A stretch of 64,000 nt of DNA from Chionis minor. Lineage: Eukaryota > Chordata > Aves > Charadriiformes > Chionididae. Position 1 is the stretch's first letter. Each line of letters opens with the position of its first letter. The stretch covers positions 1,301,034 through 1,365,033 of the forward strand of contig VZSF01007301.1 of assembly GCA_013398295.1 (NCBI GenBank), written 5' to 3'. The notes below the pieces were generated by a model. The model worked only from the letters and a program-made list of their open reading frames with translations, was not told the DNA's origin and searched no databases. Made by a program: the position numbers and the translations under genes. Of the stretch, positions 12,901 through 26,400 are shown piece after piece.

Positions 12901-15900
12901 CGGCCAGTAACATTACCTTTGCGGGCTTTTTTTCCACTATTTCAGATAGGCAAGAAGAAATAGGAATTAACAGCGCTGCACCTGCAGAGTGCAACCCAAA
13001 TCTGAGCTCTGGAGGCACAGACCATCCTCAGGAGAAAGAGACTAGTGGGGCACATCCTGCACACCTCCAGGCTCACGCGTGTCTGTCCCCCTTCCCTGAA
13101 AGAAACCTGGGGGAGGAGGAAAAGGGCACATGGGTCTTGTCCCAGCACAGCTTCAGACATCACTGAGGCATCTACTTGAAGGTTGGTGTAAGAAGGTAGA
13201 GAGACTCACCTGAGGCTCTGTTAGCATATTATAGCATTTTAAGAGCAACGCAGAGCTTTCTAGGTGACTTGAAAGCCTTCCATTCAGTCTAGGTCACGTA
13301 GGAAAGGCAGCTGAAGGGAAAGAGCACCTTTCAATGAAGCATTTATTGGTAGGGCTCCTCTGGAGTCAAGGGGCTGCGTGTTGCCGTGAACAAGCCCCGC
13401 TCTCAATCCAAGCTTGCAAGGACTTTGTTCTGCAGCTGACAAAAGGAAGTCTAACAAGCCATATCTGGCAGAAAAGGCTCCAGGTGACCACTGTCAGTTT
13501 CTGGCCTTCGCTGTTAGGTGAGTGTCAGGATTCAGCAATAAATCCAGCAGAACTGAAAGCTGTCTTAATACTTCAACAGTGAAAACCAAGACGCTCTTCA
13601 CAGGGTAAGGTAGCCCCACTGGTTGTTCCAAAGCCTCAGAGCAATTGCTGACATTTTCCCTGAATGTGTTTGCAATATTGGGCAGTGTTTGCTCTAAAAT
13701 GACAACTGCCTGCATCCTATTGGTACAGAGTAATGCAGGACATCCAAATATCAGTGGAGAAGGGCCTGAGAAAAGCAGCGAGTAAGAGAAAAATCAGTTT
13801 CCCAGCTCCCTGAGCCCTCGAGAGAGCTAACAGAGACGTGATCACAGAGGACAGAAATTAAAATGCAGTTACAGGCAGAACAGGGGCCATGTTGAAGCAG
13901 GACGTGCCAGCTCTGCCTGGCCCACGGGCAGAGCTGGCTGAAGGCACAGCCCTGAGGAGCTCTGCAGCAGTTTGGGCCATAATCTAAATAGGCTCTGGGC
14001 ACCACTGAACTGAGTAGTTACTAATTACTACCCTTGCTGGCTTGAGTTGGGCAAAGATTTCATGCATACACACAAACACATAGACGACCCCGTAAGGCTG
14101 AGAGCTCTGGGAGGAAAGTGAAAGGACTCCAGCGATGCCTAGGAAAAAACCAAAACCATTGGGTGACTCACTTTTCCGTATCAAATAAGATTATTTTGTA
14201 TCTCTAAAGATATTTAAACCCACAGAGACTCCTACATCAAGTTCACTCACTTCACAAAGCAAATAATATTCCTCCTCTGATTCGGTGGGGCACCTGTTAT
14301 CAAGGAGACTCAAAACACACGGGGTTGGGCTGAAGGTGCAAATGGTTGGTTGACCAAGGTTGACCATGCCCAAATACTACGTACTGCAATTTCCAGGCTG
14401 CTGAGGAAAGAGGCAAACGTGGGTTAAAAGTACTCAGATGACCCACTGTGGAAATACAAATATAATTCTGGTACCAATGAACTCTGTATTAACAATGTGT
14501 TCACTGGCGGGAGGAGAGGAACATTTCTGTCACATCTCGAAGGCAAGCGGGAAAGCAGCATTATGCTGGAAATATAAATACTGCTTCAGTAACCCTTACT
14601 ATATCTAAAGGGGTTTCTGTTTGGGGATAATTAACTTTCTTTCCCTCCAGGCAATGCCTTATGTAAGTGCTTTGAATAACAAGGAAAACAATGACTGAAA
14701 TAGTCATTGTGCTCTGTCAGCTCACGTGCCCCATAACCTCCTAATGGGAAACACTTTGGACACGTTTTATTCCCTGATGCACACATGCAGCTCCCACTGA
14801 AGCCAGTGAGAGCCCCGTTTACGCTTCTCTAAGAAGAATTTCACCCATAATGGTTAACTATAATGAGCATGAAATACATCTGACTTACTCGATATTGGGT
14901 GACTGGAAAAGTGCCGTAAGTATTTTTAGACGACAACCTGTAGGGCACTCCAGATCCCTGGGTTTACCGTGGCTCAGGCCCAATTTATGAAGCAAGAGAC
15001 TGGCGAGAAGAACAAAAGCACGTGGATGCAGCTATTGCACATCTCATCATCAGTTCTTAAATGGAAAAACGGGTGAGATGATACCTGAGCTTGGAATAAA
15101 ACTCTTCCAGTCAAGGGAATACAGAAACTGAATGGGTCTTGAAATGTTTCAAGGCCAGATGATAACACGAAGGTACCGCTCTAACTCTACGTCACTATAT
15201 ATTACCCAGTTATTATTGTCAGAAGGAAATGCTAATTTTTTAATTTTTTTTTTTTTTGGTGAGTTTACTGAGCAAGGGAATCCTTGTTTCATTTATTCAG
15301 AACAAATCAGCAGGGAAAAAAACCCCTCGAACAGACCAGCAATTAAGAGGTGAGGAGAGGACAAACAAAATCTCCCACTTATAGCCCCAAAATTCTGTGT
15401 TGCATAGAGTACGGCACAGGAGCAGTCTCAGATGAGGGACCAACCAGTTCATGCTTGCCACTCAGATTATCCAGCACCTAAGACGAAAAGTTTAATTGCC
15501 GCATAAAATTAAGGAGGGGGTTCCAGTTTATGTCTCTAGACTAGCTGATGATATACTCTTGGCATTTCTATAACCTCAGAAACTTGCAGATGTAAATTTA
15601 AAAGAGTGGCTTAGATCTGCAGAAACTTTAAAATGTAAGTGCCTGGGGAAGTGAGGAATCCCTTTTTAAAAGGAAAGGGATTAGGCAAAAGAAATGTGAA
15701 GAACTGTAAAAGGGAAAATATCAATGGAAGCGTAGCGAAAGCCTTCCTGATGAGATCAGTTTAACTATAGAAGGAGTGAAAACACAATCACTGGATGCAC
15801 ATAAAATTTTACTAGGCTCTCATAGATGTCTTGCATCCTCGCTCGCAACCTTTTCTGGTTAGAGCTTCTTTTGTAAGAGATGGGTAGGCATGAGGGAGCA

Positions 15901-18900
15901 AAGAACTGGTTCCCAAACGCTTTTTCCCAAAGCAAAAAAGTTACAGCATAAGACGTCAGAAGAACTTTTCACTCTCGAAAGAGGCGGATTTAACAAAATC
16001 TGCAACACCATGTGCCTTTTCAGCAAATCCTACCGGTTTTGCACAGAGTAGAGGAGGTAATTTTACCTCTTTGTTCAGGTACTAACAGATGGGAAGGCTG
16101 GGAGGAGAAGAGCTACCCAGCCCTCTCCGGAAATTTTAGTGGCATCAACAAATGTTTGGTTTGATTTCCCCCAGTATCCCCAGCTCCAAATAATCCTTCC
16201 TTTACTGTGCTGCTGGAGGTTTGAAGAAAATCACATCTCCTTGCCACTGCAGCAATTGAAAGGACCTTATTTGGATTCCTCCCCCCAGCTCCACTTTGCA
16301 CTGAGAATACATGGCTTCAAGAGCGTTCACGAAGGGATTTTTTTTCCTCCTCTGGCTTAAACAGTGAATGGCAGAGCTCCGAGTCTGAATAAACAGTGTG
16401 GGTGGTGACTGCTCTGTGAGGCCCATGTAAAGGATGCAATCATTTTCTGACTCTGTTCAGCATTAAATCATGTGAAACTAGCTTGATTACCACACATAAC
16501 ATTGACTCTGTTACAGACTATAACGTACCGTGTATCCTTCCCTAACTTTGCAGGGGAAAAAAATAACAATTAATTCTCCTAGCTTCAAGTGTTTAATTGT
16601 GTATAAAGTTCATTGACCTCACTAGTTGCTGTCAGATGATCTTGCTAAGGCCTGTGAAAAACATCCCAGGAATGCAGTGATGTGGGCAGAAACAAAGTGA
16701 GTTCATGCCACAAAATGCTTTAAATGGAACAAAATCAGCAACCATCCGGAGAGCCTGCACTGAAAACAGGACTTCGGAATAATCGCTGGTTTAACCTCAC
16801 CTAAGCACGGCTAGTCCTTGAAAAGGGGCTATTATAAATCATAGCCTTTAAAAAAATAAATCCTTTAGGGATCCTGCATGTGACTACATGAAGTAACTTT
16901 GTTTACTGGGAAATCTCTGCAGCTGACTGGGAGTCAATGTTTTGGAATGACTGGAGAAACTGGGACACATAGGAGATAAGCTGGGAAGCGGGGAACCTGT
17001 TTTTGTGCCCTGTCCAGTTCCCATTAAGGGCAAACCATAGATAAGTCGCTTTGCCACCACGTAATTGAATTTCTTCCTCAATAAAAATGGAAATAGGACT
17101 GCTTATCTACATGCAGACACTCGATGCTTTTTTCTAGGCAGAGAAGCCACTGTTAACAGAAGGAATTATCACATATTTTACACATACGTGAGTACTCGTG
17201 ATGCATCGCTTTTAACATGTCTCTAAAACGCAGCTTCTGAGCTGCGTTAAAGGAAATCTTTCCCTGAATGAGCCCGAAGAAGTGCGTTGCATTGCCCATT
17301 TCATGTGCTGTTACCGAATGAATAAAATCAGCATGAATTCTGTTGGTAGTGGCCATTAAAATATAAACTGCTCCTCTTACATACTTTTCACAATTGACCT
17401 GATTAGATGACAGCTTTCGTTAAGCCTTAAATCTTAGCACAAGTTGAAAGCACGTCTGCCAAATCTCTATCAGACTGCGAGGCCTTTGGGACAGAGACCT
17501 ATGGGCATGGATGCCATTGTGACCATTCCCACTCCGGCCTCGGGGTGATGCAGTCAGATGAGCCCCATATCTCACCAGGGCTGGAAGCAGTGCCACAGAG
17601 CTCACCCAGCTTCTGGCACTTTCGTGGGTGCCTCCAGCAGAGGCTGACCATGTCCACGAAGTGTGACCAGGCAAGCATCACCACAGGGCACTCCTTCACA
17701 GGCATTCATTGCCCATCCTCTCCTGTGCTGCTCTTGCTGCTCCATCCCTCCTCCTCTCCAAAGGCTGATGTACGTGAGGACGGAACATACGGAGGGAACA
17801 GTAACAAGGTGGTTGAAAGGCCAGTCTGAAGTGGTGATCCAGGAAATGGACTTTCGTCAAATCCGGTATGTTGCCTGACAGCAGCTCTCAGTTTGCTGGG
17901 GGGCACCTCTGCCCAAATCCTTTCCAATATACTTCTATTATTTTGCATTTCTTATGGCGGCTACAGCAGATAAGCTCCTGAACAAATAATTCTGGTGAGA
18001 CCATTTTCCATTTGGTTATTTGGTTCATTTTGGTGATCATAACAGGCTTGGATTATAACTTCTACCATCTGGAATTTAATCTTCTTCACAGACAGATAAA
18101 ACCAGATAATAGCCATATTAAATTGTGGATTATGATTTCTCTTGGTATTAAGTTCTAAAGTCTTACCCCAGAAGGGTACTGGATTAAGACAACCTATACT
18201 ATTAAATGCACTGGAAAAGATGTAGTCCGTAATTTCTCATGTCTATTTTTTGTGCTCACTATCAATGACAATAATGGCCTTAATCTTTTAAAAAAATACT
18301 CCAGTCACACTCTAACCAAATCAAAGTGTATGTGGGAAAAGGGGCTTAATTAATTTTTGCTTTCCATTGCCCAGTTGCAAGTATTTGGGTGGGAGGGGGA
18401 CAGACAAGGAGGAAAAAACAGAAAGTGTGATGCAACTTCATGTTTATGGGAAAAATACTTGGAGGACAAGATATCTATGAAATCAATGGGTTCCAGGCCT
18501 CAGCCGGCATTTCATGCTTTTCACAGATGGTGACATATTGGAATGTTTTCCCAAACAGCAAGAAGCCAAAATGGGGTTTCTGCAGCTGCAAATAGGTAAG
18601 AAATCTCTAACCCAGTTCCTCAAAAAGCTACCAAATGTCAAGCAATTTTAAGGTACTTTTGAAAGAAAACCGTAATACACAAAATACATCCCTCTGGATT
18701 CTATTTTTGCTAATAATGGAGCAAAATACCTAAGCAGTAATAATAAGAAATAGGTTTCTGAGCAACACCCACACGTTTAAAGGTACCGCGAAGACTAGGG
18801 TTTAGTTCAATCATTTCCAAAGTTCAAGATAAATAATCTGTAACGTAGGACTTAATGTAAGTGCAACCCTATTTTATTACCCAGAAAACTGTGCTCCACC

Positions 18901-18979
18901 AGAATAAACTGACAAGGAATTAATGGGGTTTGCAGCTTGTCAAAAATGCAGAAGACATTAAACTTGCCTTAGGGGAAAT

Positions 18980-19009
18980 ACACACACACACACACACACA
19001 TATATATAT
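18980..19009. repeat. (AC)n(TA)n microsatellite
   Basis: About ten AC dinucleotides followed by five TA dinucleotides; a compound microsatellite, possibly polymorphic. Confidence 0.95.
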
Positions 19010-19999
19010 TATACACTACGCAATACCTGGGCATTAAGCTGTCCTCTTACCTGCAAATGCCATTCTCTCTTGTTAGGACCTGAAAAGTACAACACTAGTA
19101 ATCCAAGAACAGCTGGTGAAAACCAAATAAACCTAGGAAATGGTCTGCATATCAATTCAGAAATTCTTGCCACATCACTCCCTTTCTTCAATTTTATTTC
19201 AGGAAACTAACGCATCCTGGAAGCAGGAGTTTTATCTGAAAAAATCATGTACTTCAGTCACGTCTGGTACTAAATAGCACCTTGAATCCTTCTCCCCCTA
19301 CCTCCTGCCTGCTGTTTAAATCCAAAATGATTTTAGCAGCCCACTAGCTAAAATTTCCTTGGACTAGCAAGCCCTGCTTTGTACCATCTGAATGCTGCAT
19401 TTCTGGGCTGTACAAAGAAGGGGGTTGTTATGTCTAATAGTTCCTGACACAATGGACAGCACAAGCATGTTGAAATTTGAATTAAGATGACAAGTATTAT
19501 CTATATGTACACGAATAAAGACTTTTATTTATATAAGGTTAGTATCCTCAGATAGTATAGAGCTAGAACATTGTTTAGATACTGTTGCAACAGTATAATC
19601 CCGACGTTCCCGTGGGATACAGCATGTGTTTCTATCCCTGGTGATTTATGAGCTATTGGACCTTAAAACTCTCGCTGCTTCTTTCCTCTAGCAACGTTTT
19701 GCTGGCATAGGTCCAGCTCTGAATATAGCCAGTCCATAGCCTTTGACCATTAAAAATACTTGGTGCCTGCTCGTTTTGAGGCGAGGGTCTGCACAACCCA
19801 CGCCGCAAGGCCAACTGCTGGACTTGTCAGGTCTGATCCAACCCTGCCAGGTTCAGCGGTGCCATCCTGATTTACACCCCTTCAGTATCTTATCCTAGAT
19901 CCCACATCAATCCGTCAAAGAGACACCAAAAAATTCAAAAACAAACAAACAAATCAACCCTGCATTCCCATTAAGATAAAAATGTGAAATGAACATAAA

Positions 20000-20580
20000 A
20001 TGAAGGGAGATATTGCTGTCACTTCAAGGAGCGAGGATTAAAGGGCTCCAGCCTCATCAGATAAGACTCTGGATTTTCTTGTCTAGCACTCTTGTTTTAA
20101 TCCATTTTCCAGTTCTATACGAAATGAATTATAGCTAGATCTGCATAGTGTTTAAGGACATAAATCTATCCTACAGTGTATTTGAATTTAAAATACACAC
20201 AGTCTAATATCCTTCACGCCTGAAAAAAATGGAGGCGAAATCTCAGGGGGAACAGAGCAATTACCTATTTCAGTCAACGTGTGAAGATTAGTCAAATAAA
20301 TGGGCTAACAGGCCCACCAGCTGGAAAAATTAAACTGAAAGCCTGCTTCTGAATATATGCATTATATCACCCTTAGCCAGAATGGCTTTAATTATTCTTA
20401 AATATAGCAGTGGAATGAGAAATAGGAAAATCTTACAGCCCTTTTCTCCCACAATGGAGAAAGAGATGAAAAATACCATCATTATAATTTTTATTGCCTT
20501 TAGATAGATGGCTAGTCTTCCGGGTCACGGTAATCCTTCTTGGCTTTTTATATCATCTATTTAGCCCCAGGATCTGAAGA
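20000..20580. promoter_or_regulatory. Candidate conserved noncoding element
   Basis: Low-repeat AT-rich sequence with clustered motifs of the kind seen in developmental enhancers: CAGATAAGA (GATA-like), GCAATTACC and GCTTTAATTATTC (homeodomain-like), CACCAGCTGG (E-box). Called from texture only; conservation was not tested. Confidence 0.25.
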
Positions 20581-21760
20581 ATTTTTTTTTTTAAGTGCTT
20601 GTGAATTCTGTCACTCATCCATCATCTGCCCGGTATGGAAATAGCGTTGGGCCCATTCTGCAGGAGGGGATAAACACGGCTGCGACGGTGACAAAGCAGG
20701 ACCGCCGGCTGAGCCCTTGCTGCCAGCTCCCTGCTCGCACTCTCAGGCCACTCAGAGGAGTCAAGCAGTGTAGGGTGGGATGCATTTCACCTCGCTTGAG
20801 TTGCCTTAAAACTGCAAGTCTAGACTAAGATAATCATGTAGGTTTTTTTTCCTTGGATGAATCATCTCGCTTTGCCCTACCTATTTTAGGACAAGATGAA
20901 TCACCTTCTGAGAGCATCTGTCTGCTGGATGCCTAATTTTTAGGTATCTCGAATTCATCTTATTCAGAAAAGCACAATCATCTCTAACTACTAAATAGTT
21001 AATAAACTCGATAATGAAACCATCTCAGGCTAGTAACGTGTTTTATCTAGTATTCTTTGACAGTAGTTACAAAAATACTGAATTCTTAATTTTCACAATC
21101 TCAAAAATTTCTCCTGACAGAAAACAAACAAAAGAGCCACTACGTTTCAACGGAAAATGCTTGAAGAAACTATTCTTTTGTCAGGCACACTACACAATTG
21201 AAACAAAGTCTCCCAGTCGCGATGGTGAAGAAGAGAATATAAACACATAATCAAACTTTGCAGCAAAGATGCCTTTTTCTGTAGTTCTAGCTTTTTATGT
21301 ATGTTTTAGGAGGGGCTGAATTTGCATCTGTATTTCCTCTCCAGTCATCTGCTAGATGGGTTCCTTCTTGAATATGAGCTGTCATGAAACCAAATGTTGC
21401 CTGAAACAACTGAAAGCTCCTGGGTCAACTCCACTGTGATGCTACAGCTGGACACAAATCTCTGCTGCCGGCGTAAACCCGTGCCTGTTACTCTACTTTT
21501 GGCGTCCGGTCCCGAAGAAGATGGTGGAGCTCAGTACAGATCCAGCCGTAGGAATTAATTGCTTTAGGATGACAGAGATGACAGAGAGTTTCCCCTCTCG
21601 GGAAAACTCCCTAGCGAATTCCCACATGAGAGCCAAACCCCTTCCAAGCCATCAGCTTAAAAATAACACGTTGGGTTTCGGAAAAAATGTAATTCTGGGG
21701 GGTTTGTACAGCCTCTGTTTTTGACCCTTTAAGGCTGCACTGGTGTTGAGTTTCCAGAGG

Positions 21761-21792
21761 ACTTCTCTGCAACTGAGGAACTTCTCTGCAAC
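21761..21792. repeat. Short 19-bp-period tandem repeat
   Basis: ACTTCTCTGCAAC occurs at 21761-21773 and again at 21780-21792. Minor local duplication. Confidence 0.85.
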
Positions 21793-23368
21793 CAGCTCCA
21801 GAAGAGGATGCTTTAAGAATACCAGTCAGGGTGAGATTCAGCCCGGTAAGGCTTGGCAATGCCACCAATGTACGTGGCAGCCTGAAAGGCCTCCGAAACC
21901 CAAGAAGCCCATCTGAGAAGAACGACAGTCAGAAAAAAAGCATCTCGGCTCTCAAAGTGACAAGTGCCTTAGAGGTACCAAAAGGCACTTACTTACAACA
22001 GCAAGTCAACTGCCTCAAATTCAAACTGATGAATCTCTATTTCATGACTGATTTCACTCTTATGGGTAATCCCCAGGGCAAAAATTTCTCCCTGTTTCAT
22101 GCCAAACTGCTACCAACAGGTTTTGGGGAGGTTCTGCATAGCTTGGGGATTTTTCTTCAAATGTTTTAAAGTCTACACAATGAAAAACACGGTGACTAAA
22201 ACTGAAAGCCTGAGCATTCTGTACCATATATTACTGCTTTGCCATAGAAAACTTTAGGGTTAGTGACTGGGAAATGATGGCCTCCTGCCCATGAAGTTGC
22301 AGGTATTTAGCACGGTCCCACTACTCCACCATTAGTTCTTTGATTCCGTAAGCAGAAGGAACAGAGGTGGGTTTTTTTTTCTTAAATCTGTTTCTCTACG
22401 AAACCTCTCAGCAGGAATGGACTTAGTGGACGTGCAGAGACCACAGAAAAGACCTCCCCCCTAGTCCTAAAGTGCAGTTTTCCTGCTTTAAGCAGTCAGC
22501 TCTTACACTGTTCAGTTGCAAAGCAAAGCTTCTGAATGCGACCCAATATGATGCCAATATTCTTGAGCCAAGCAGCACACCGGCAGAAAAAGATCAAAAG
22601 CTCTGGGAACTGTTCTTGTTGAGCTATATGGACAATTTAAATGATAAGGGCATCAAATTATTGCACTGCTGATAATATTAATGGAACAACCCCCTCCCCA
22701 GGCGTAAGGGCAGAGACAGTGGTTATGGGTGCGCCTGAATATAGCTGTACTTCTTCCCACCAACCTCTAACCTCATAGTATCTTCTCAATATAAACAGCT
22801 GACAAAAATACAGAGGCTCTTGAATCTTCCTCTACTTATGCACTGAAATCTAGGAAAGAGATTATATTACACTTCACCTTGTGATAAACTACTTCCTTCT
22901 CAGCATGTCCATTCCAACGCCTGCTTTGTGAACTATGCCACGACAGTTAGAAAAACTGGCAGCAAGCATAAGTTACTGCTAAGGAAGTTATTTATCTAAA
23001 AAAGCAGCAAGGAGAGGCTTATAAACTCCAAAATATTGTAACACAAGTTCTACTAAGATATGTATGTAAGTAAAAAGTGAATAAAGGGTGGTAAAACTGA
23101 AGGCACTTTCCCTATTCTGGGTGACAAGACTATTTGGGATTAACTTCTGTATTGGATGGATGACTCTGAGTACACTGTGGGTAAGAAGGAAATAATACAC
23201 ATTTTTGTGGCTACAAACACTAAACCAAAAAACTAAACTGTCTGGCTTTATATTGCTCAAACACAGAGTTGTGGAAACACTGCTAAAGTTTTGTTGGTAC
23301 AGACCATGGTAGTAATCTCGACTCTTTTTGTTGCTTTATCTCATGCTTTATCTTCCCTTTACTTTCTA

Positions 23369-23412
23369 CTTTTTCCCCTTTTTCCTTTTCTCCCCCTCCT
23401 TCTCTCCCCCTC
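23369..23412 (+). repeat. 44-nt uninterrupted pyrimidine tract
   Basis: Pure C/T on the plus strand, within a wider pyrimidine-rich stretch from about 23351 and followed by CAG. In the BCL2 primary transcript (minus strand) it reads as a purine tract. Confidence 0.9.
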
Positions 23413-26400
23413 AGCGTTCAGTTTCTTCCTGTCTCAGGTAGAGCAAGGTCGGTTAGCAAGGACATCCTGATGCAATCGTGATGCTTTCCTGTCACCCTTC
23501 ATTAATCACTAAGGCTACAAAACCATAATGAATGATATCATTATTACTAAATAATTTCTGCACTGATTAGATTTCAATAGCCTAATCTTCCCCTTTTGTT
23601 TCATTTTTAACAAAAAACACTTCCTTTTTTCAGAGCAGCACACAGTGGGCACAAGAACATCTACAGCTGATCTCTGGACATCCTCTTTTCTTTTTTTCCT
23701 GCACTGCTCAGGCTGCAGTGGTGGCACCCCGTGAGGCCACCTCAGTGGCGTAAGGTGCTTGTGGGGTACACCAGTGGGGCGGTCCAATGTCCCGTGCCCC
23801 ATTGGCACTGTTCCCTCTGGTGGGACACTGGCCATTGAGGTGGGCGGCTGCTTCCTGAAGGTCCTTGAGATGATGGAGTGCATCCCTCTGCCTGCCTGTA
23901 CCCACGATGGGAATAGGAACCACAGCTTTGCTGCCAGCAACATGCTGCTGCACTCGACAGGAGGGCGGTCATGTCCCCACCCCAGGACACAGGCAGAGAT
24001 GGGGTTACCACTGGGGTATTTGCCAAATAACCCGGACTTAAATAACACAGACCTCAGGGGGAGCTGTGGGTGGAGAGGATTTTGAAACTCAGTCCTAGGC
24101 TTGAAAAAGCAGGTCCTAACGTCTACCTCTGCATTTGCCCCTCGCATAAAGCTGTAGCCACACCAAGGTCGGCGAGATAAAAGAAGAGAGACGTACATAC
24201 TGTGTCTACTGCTTCCCCCTTGGCACTCTCCTATCGCTTCCATACTCATTTCCATCTGTGCAACGTGCATGTAAAACAACTTAACCCCTTGCCAGCCAGA
24301 CACTAAACCGTGGGATTTGAATTGTTCTCAGCTCCTGGGCCTCCTTAGGTACATAAAAGCCGTGGCCGCGCTTCAGGAGGCAACTGAATCGCCGCCTTTG
24401 TGTGCCGGGTGCAGGGGAAACGGAGCCTGGCTGTGGGCATGTGCCAGCCCCCGCTGGGTAAGAGCTGGCATTGTCTGCCTAACGAAGCGTCGACATTTCT
24501 ACCAAGCACAGTCAGTAAATTTTCAATGCCGTGATTGGGCTGCACATAGTACTAAAATAAACAAGTTCAAATTTCCTCAAAGCAGGGAAGTCTACAATCA
24601 AAACGCGCAACAGAAAGACCTGGATTTCCCAGCCTGGATGAAGAGCAGAGAGGGCAAAACTTCCAGAGCATCCTTGAATGCCAACTTTTAGAGCATCCTC
24701 AGCCGCGGCAGCCGGCGCCCAAGGAAAGGCACCACGGTGGGTGCGGAGGATGCTCAGCCCTGCAGGACCTCACTCAGGGGTGCTCAAGGGGGACGCACCG
24801 GGCAGGCGGACGGTTGTGAACACAGCAGCTCTACGCAGAATAGTCTTTGCTGCGTCTTGTTCCCACTGGGCAAAGGTATCTCCCTGTAACAGAACAGTGA
24901 GCGTCCACGACACGGCAAAACAGGAGCAGAGGAGCCTTACCACGCAGCAGTAATTCCAATATACATCTTCCAAAGAAAGGAAGAAAATAACTTGCAGTCT
25001 GCTACGTGAAAAGGTCCTTCAGCAAAGTTCTTCCAGCTACAGTGAGATACATATAGCTACATATTTACAGTTAAGACACCAGGGAGATAATCTATGTGCA
25101 TATACTTCCAAAATACGTTTGGACAAGAACTGGAATTTTCCTCTGCAAGTAGCGTAACAACTAAATATTTAAATGGTTAGAAGGCCAAACAATTGCAAAC
25201 AAGTCAGTAACAACCACATTTCTCTCAGTTCCTGGTATTGCCACTAAGGACAGCTGTAAAACAGGGCCTGAGTAAGCCCAAAATTATTCCTTAAAACTGA
25301 ACACAGTAACAATAATAATTAGCAAACAGCTATATGGAGTGGAAATATGTATTCCTCCCTCAGAAAAGCTCCAAAAAGACAGGACCAGTGCTTTAGAGAG
25401 CTCGCCTTTTTTCACGTACCAATCACCAAAGAGTTCTCTGATAAATTGTTATGCAAACTGATGGAGTTTGGACTAATTACACAGTCTTATGTCAGAGACA
25501 GACTCACAGAAGGGCCTTATACGGGTACCCAGCATCTCAGCAAATGCACCGGGTTCTGCCTGCTCAACTGATGCTGTGCCCTGCAGACAATTAGTGGTGG
25601 CTGGCGCCTTAACGAGCCCACACTTTGTGAGTAATGACTGACTGAGCTAATTAGAAACAGCCAGCAATGTTGTTTCGTGGCAAAAAGGCTGCTGTCCTGC
25701 CCGGTGCGGGGGGCAGACGGCTGCGGGGGGCATGGGGAAGAGCACCATGTGAAGGAAGAAGCGAAGCACTACAGATGTCCCGCCAGGACAACGCCGCAGT
25801 GTTCCCGCTACATCCCGACGAAGAGGAACACAAGCGCGAGCGCGAACGGGGCTTGTGTGCATTCAATGAAATTGGTTTTGTATACAAAGAGGATTTCAGC
25901 TGCTGTGAGGCAGATGGAAGGCGCTTTTGGCTGCGCTGAAATGTCTGGTACTGCCTGCGTTCGGAAGCATGCGTGGGGCAAGAACAAAATACACTACTGT
26001 GCAATGTAAGTTGTCTGGTAAAAAATTAATTCAGCACAGAGCTCTCCAAACTGCAGAAAAACAAGGAGGAGTGGATGGCTTACCCCGACGCTCTGCTCTT
26101 TCCGTTCTCCTAGGAGAAAGAGAGCTGCTCACGCTGCTGGTCACGAACCCCAGCAGCTCAAAGGAACTTGAGGGGACAGCAAGTGTCAGAGGGCAGCAAC
26201 GACGACGAGAAACCTTCTCTTTCAGAGCAGAGGAGAGTGAACAGTGAGCAGCCGGCCACAAATGGGGAGCCTTTGCCTTCGGAAGGGCACCGCTCACCCC
26301 CTTTAGTTGCCGTCAGCAGCTCCGTTCTCCGGGCTTGGGGGAGGCGTGGGCACCCACAGCCAGCGACTACAGCTCACCCTCCCCCTGCTCTCCTCTCCCC

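Larger units (their letters stand above)
10401..23350. other. BCL2 intron, unique AT-rich sequence
   Basis: Mostly AT-rich and unique, with ORFs under about 135 codons and none protein-like. It contains the AC/TA microsatellite and a candidate conserved element at about 20000-20580. Confidence 0.55.

Noticed and set aside
23515..24303. 262-codon minus-strand ORF in the intron
   Set aside because: No recognisable domain; composition shifts along its length; other frames on both strands are also open across the GC-rich core, which indicates chance.
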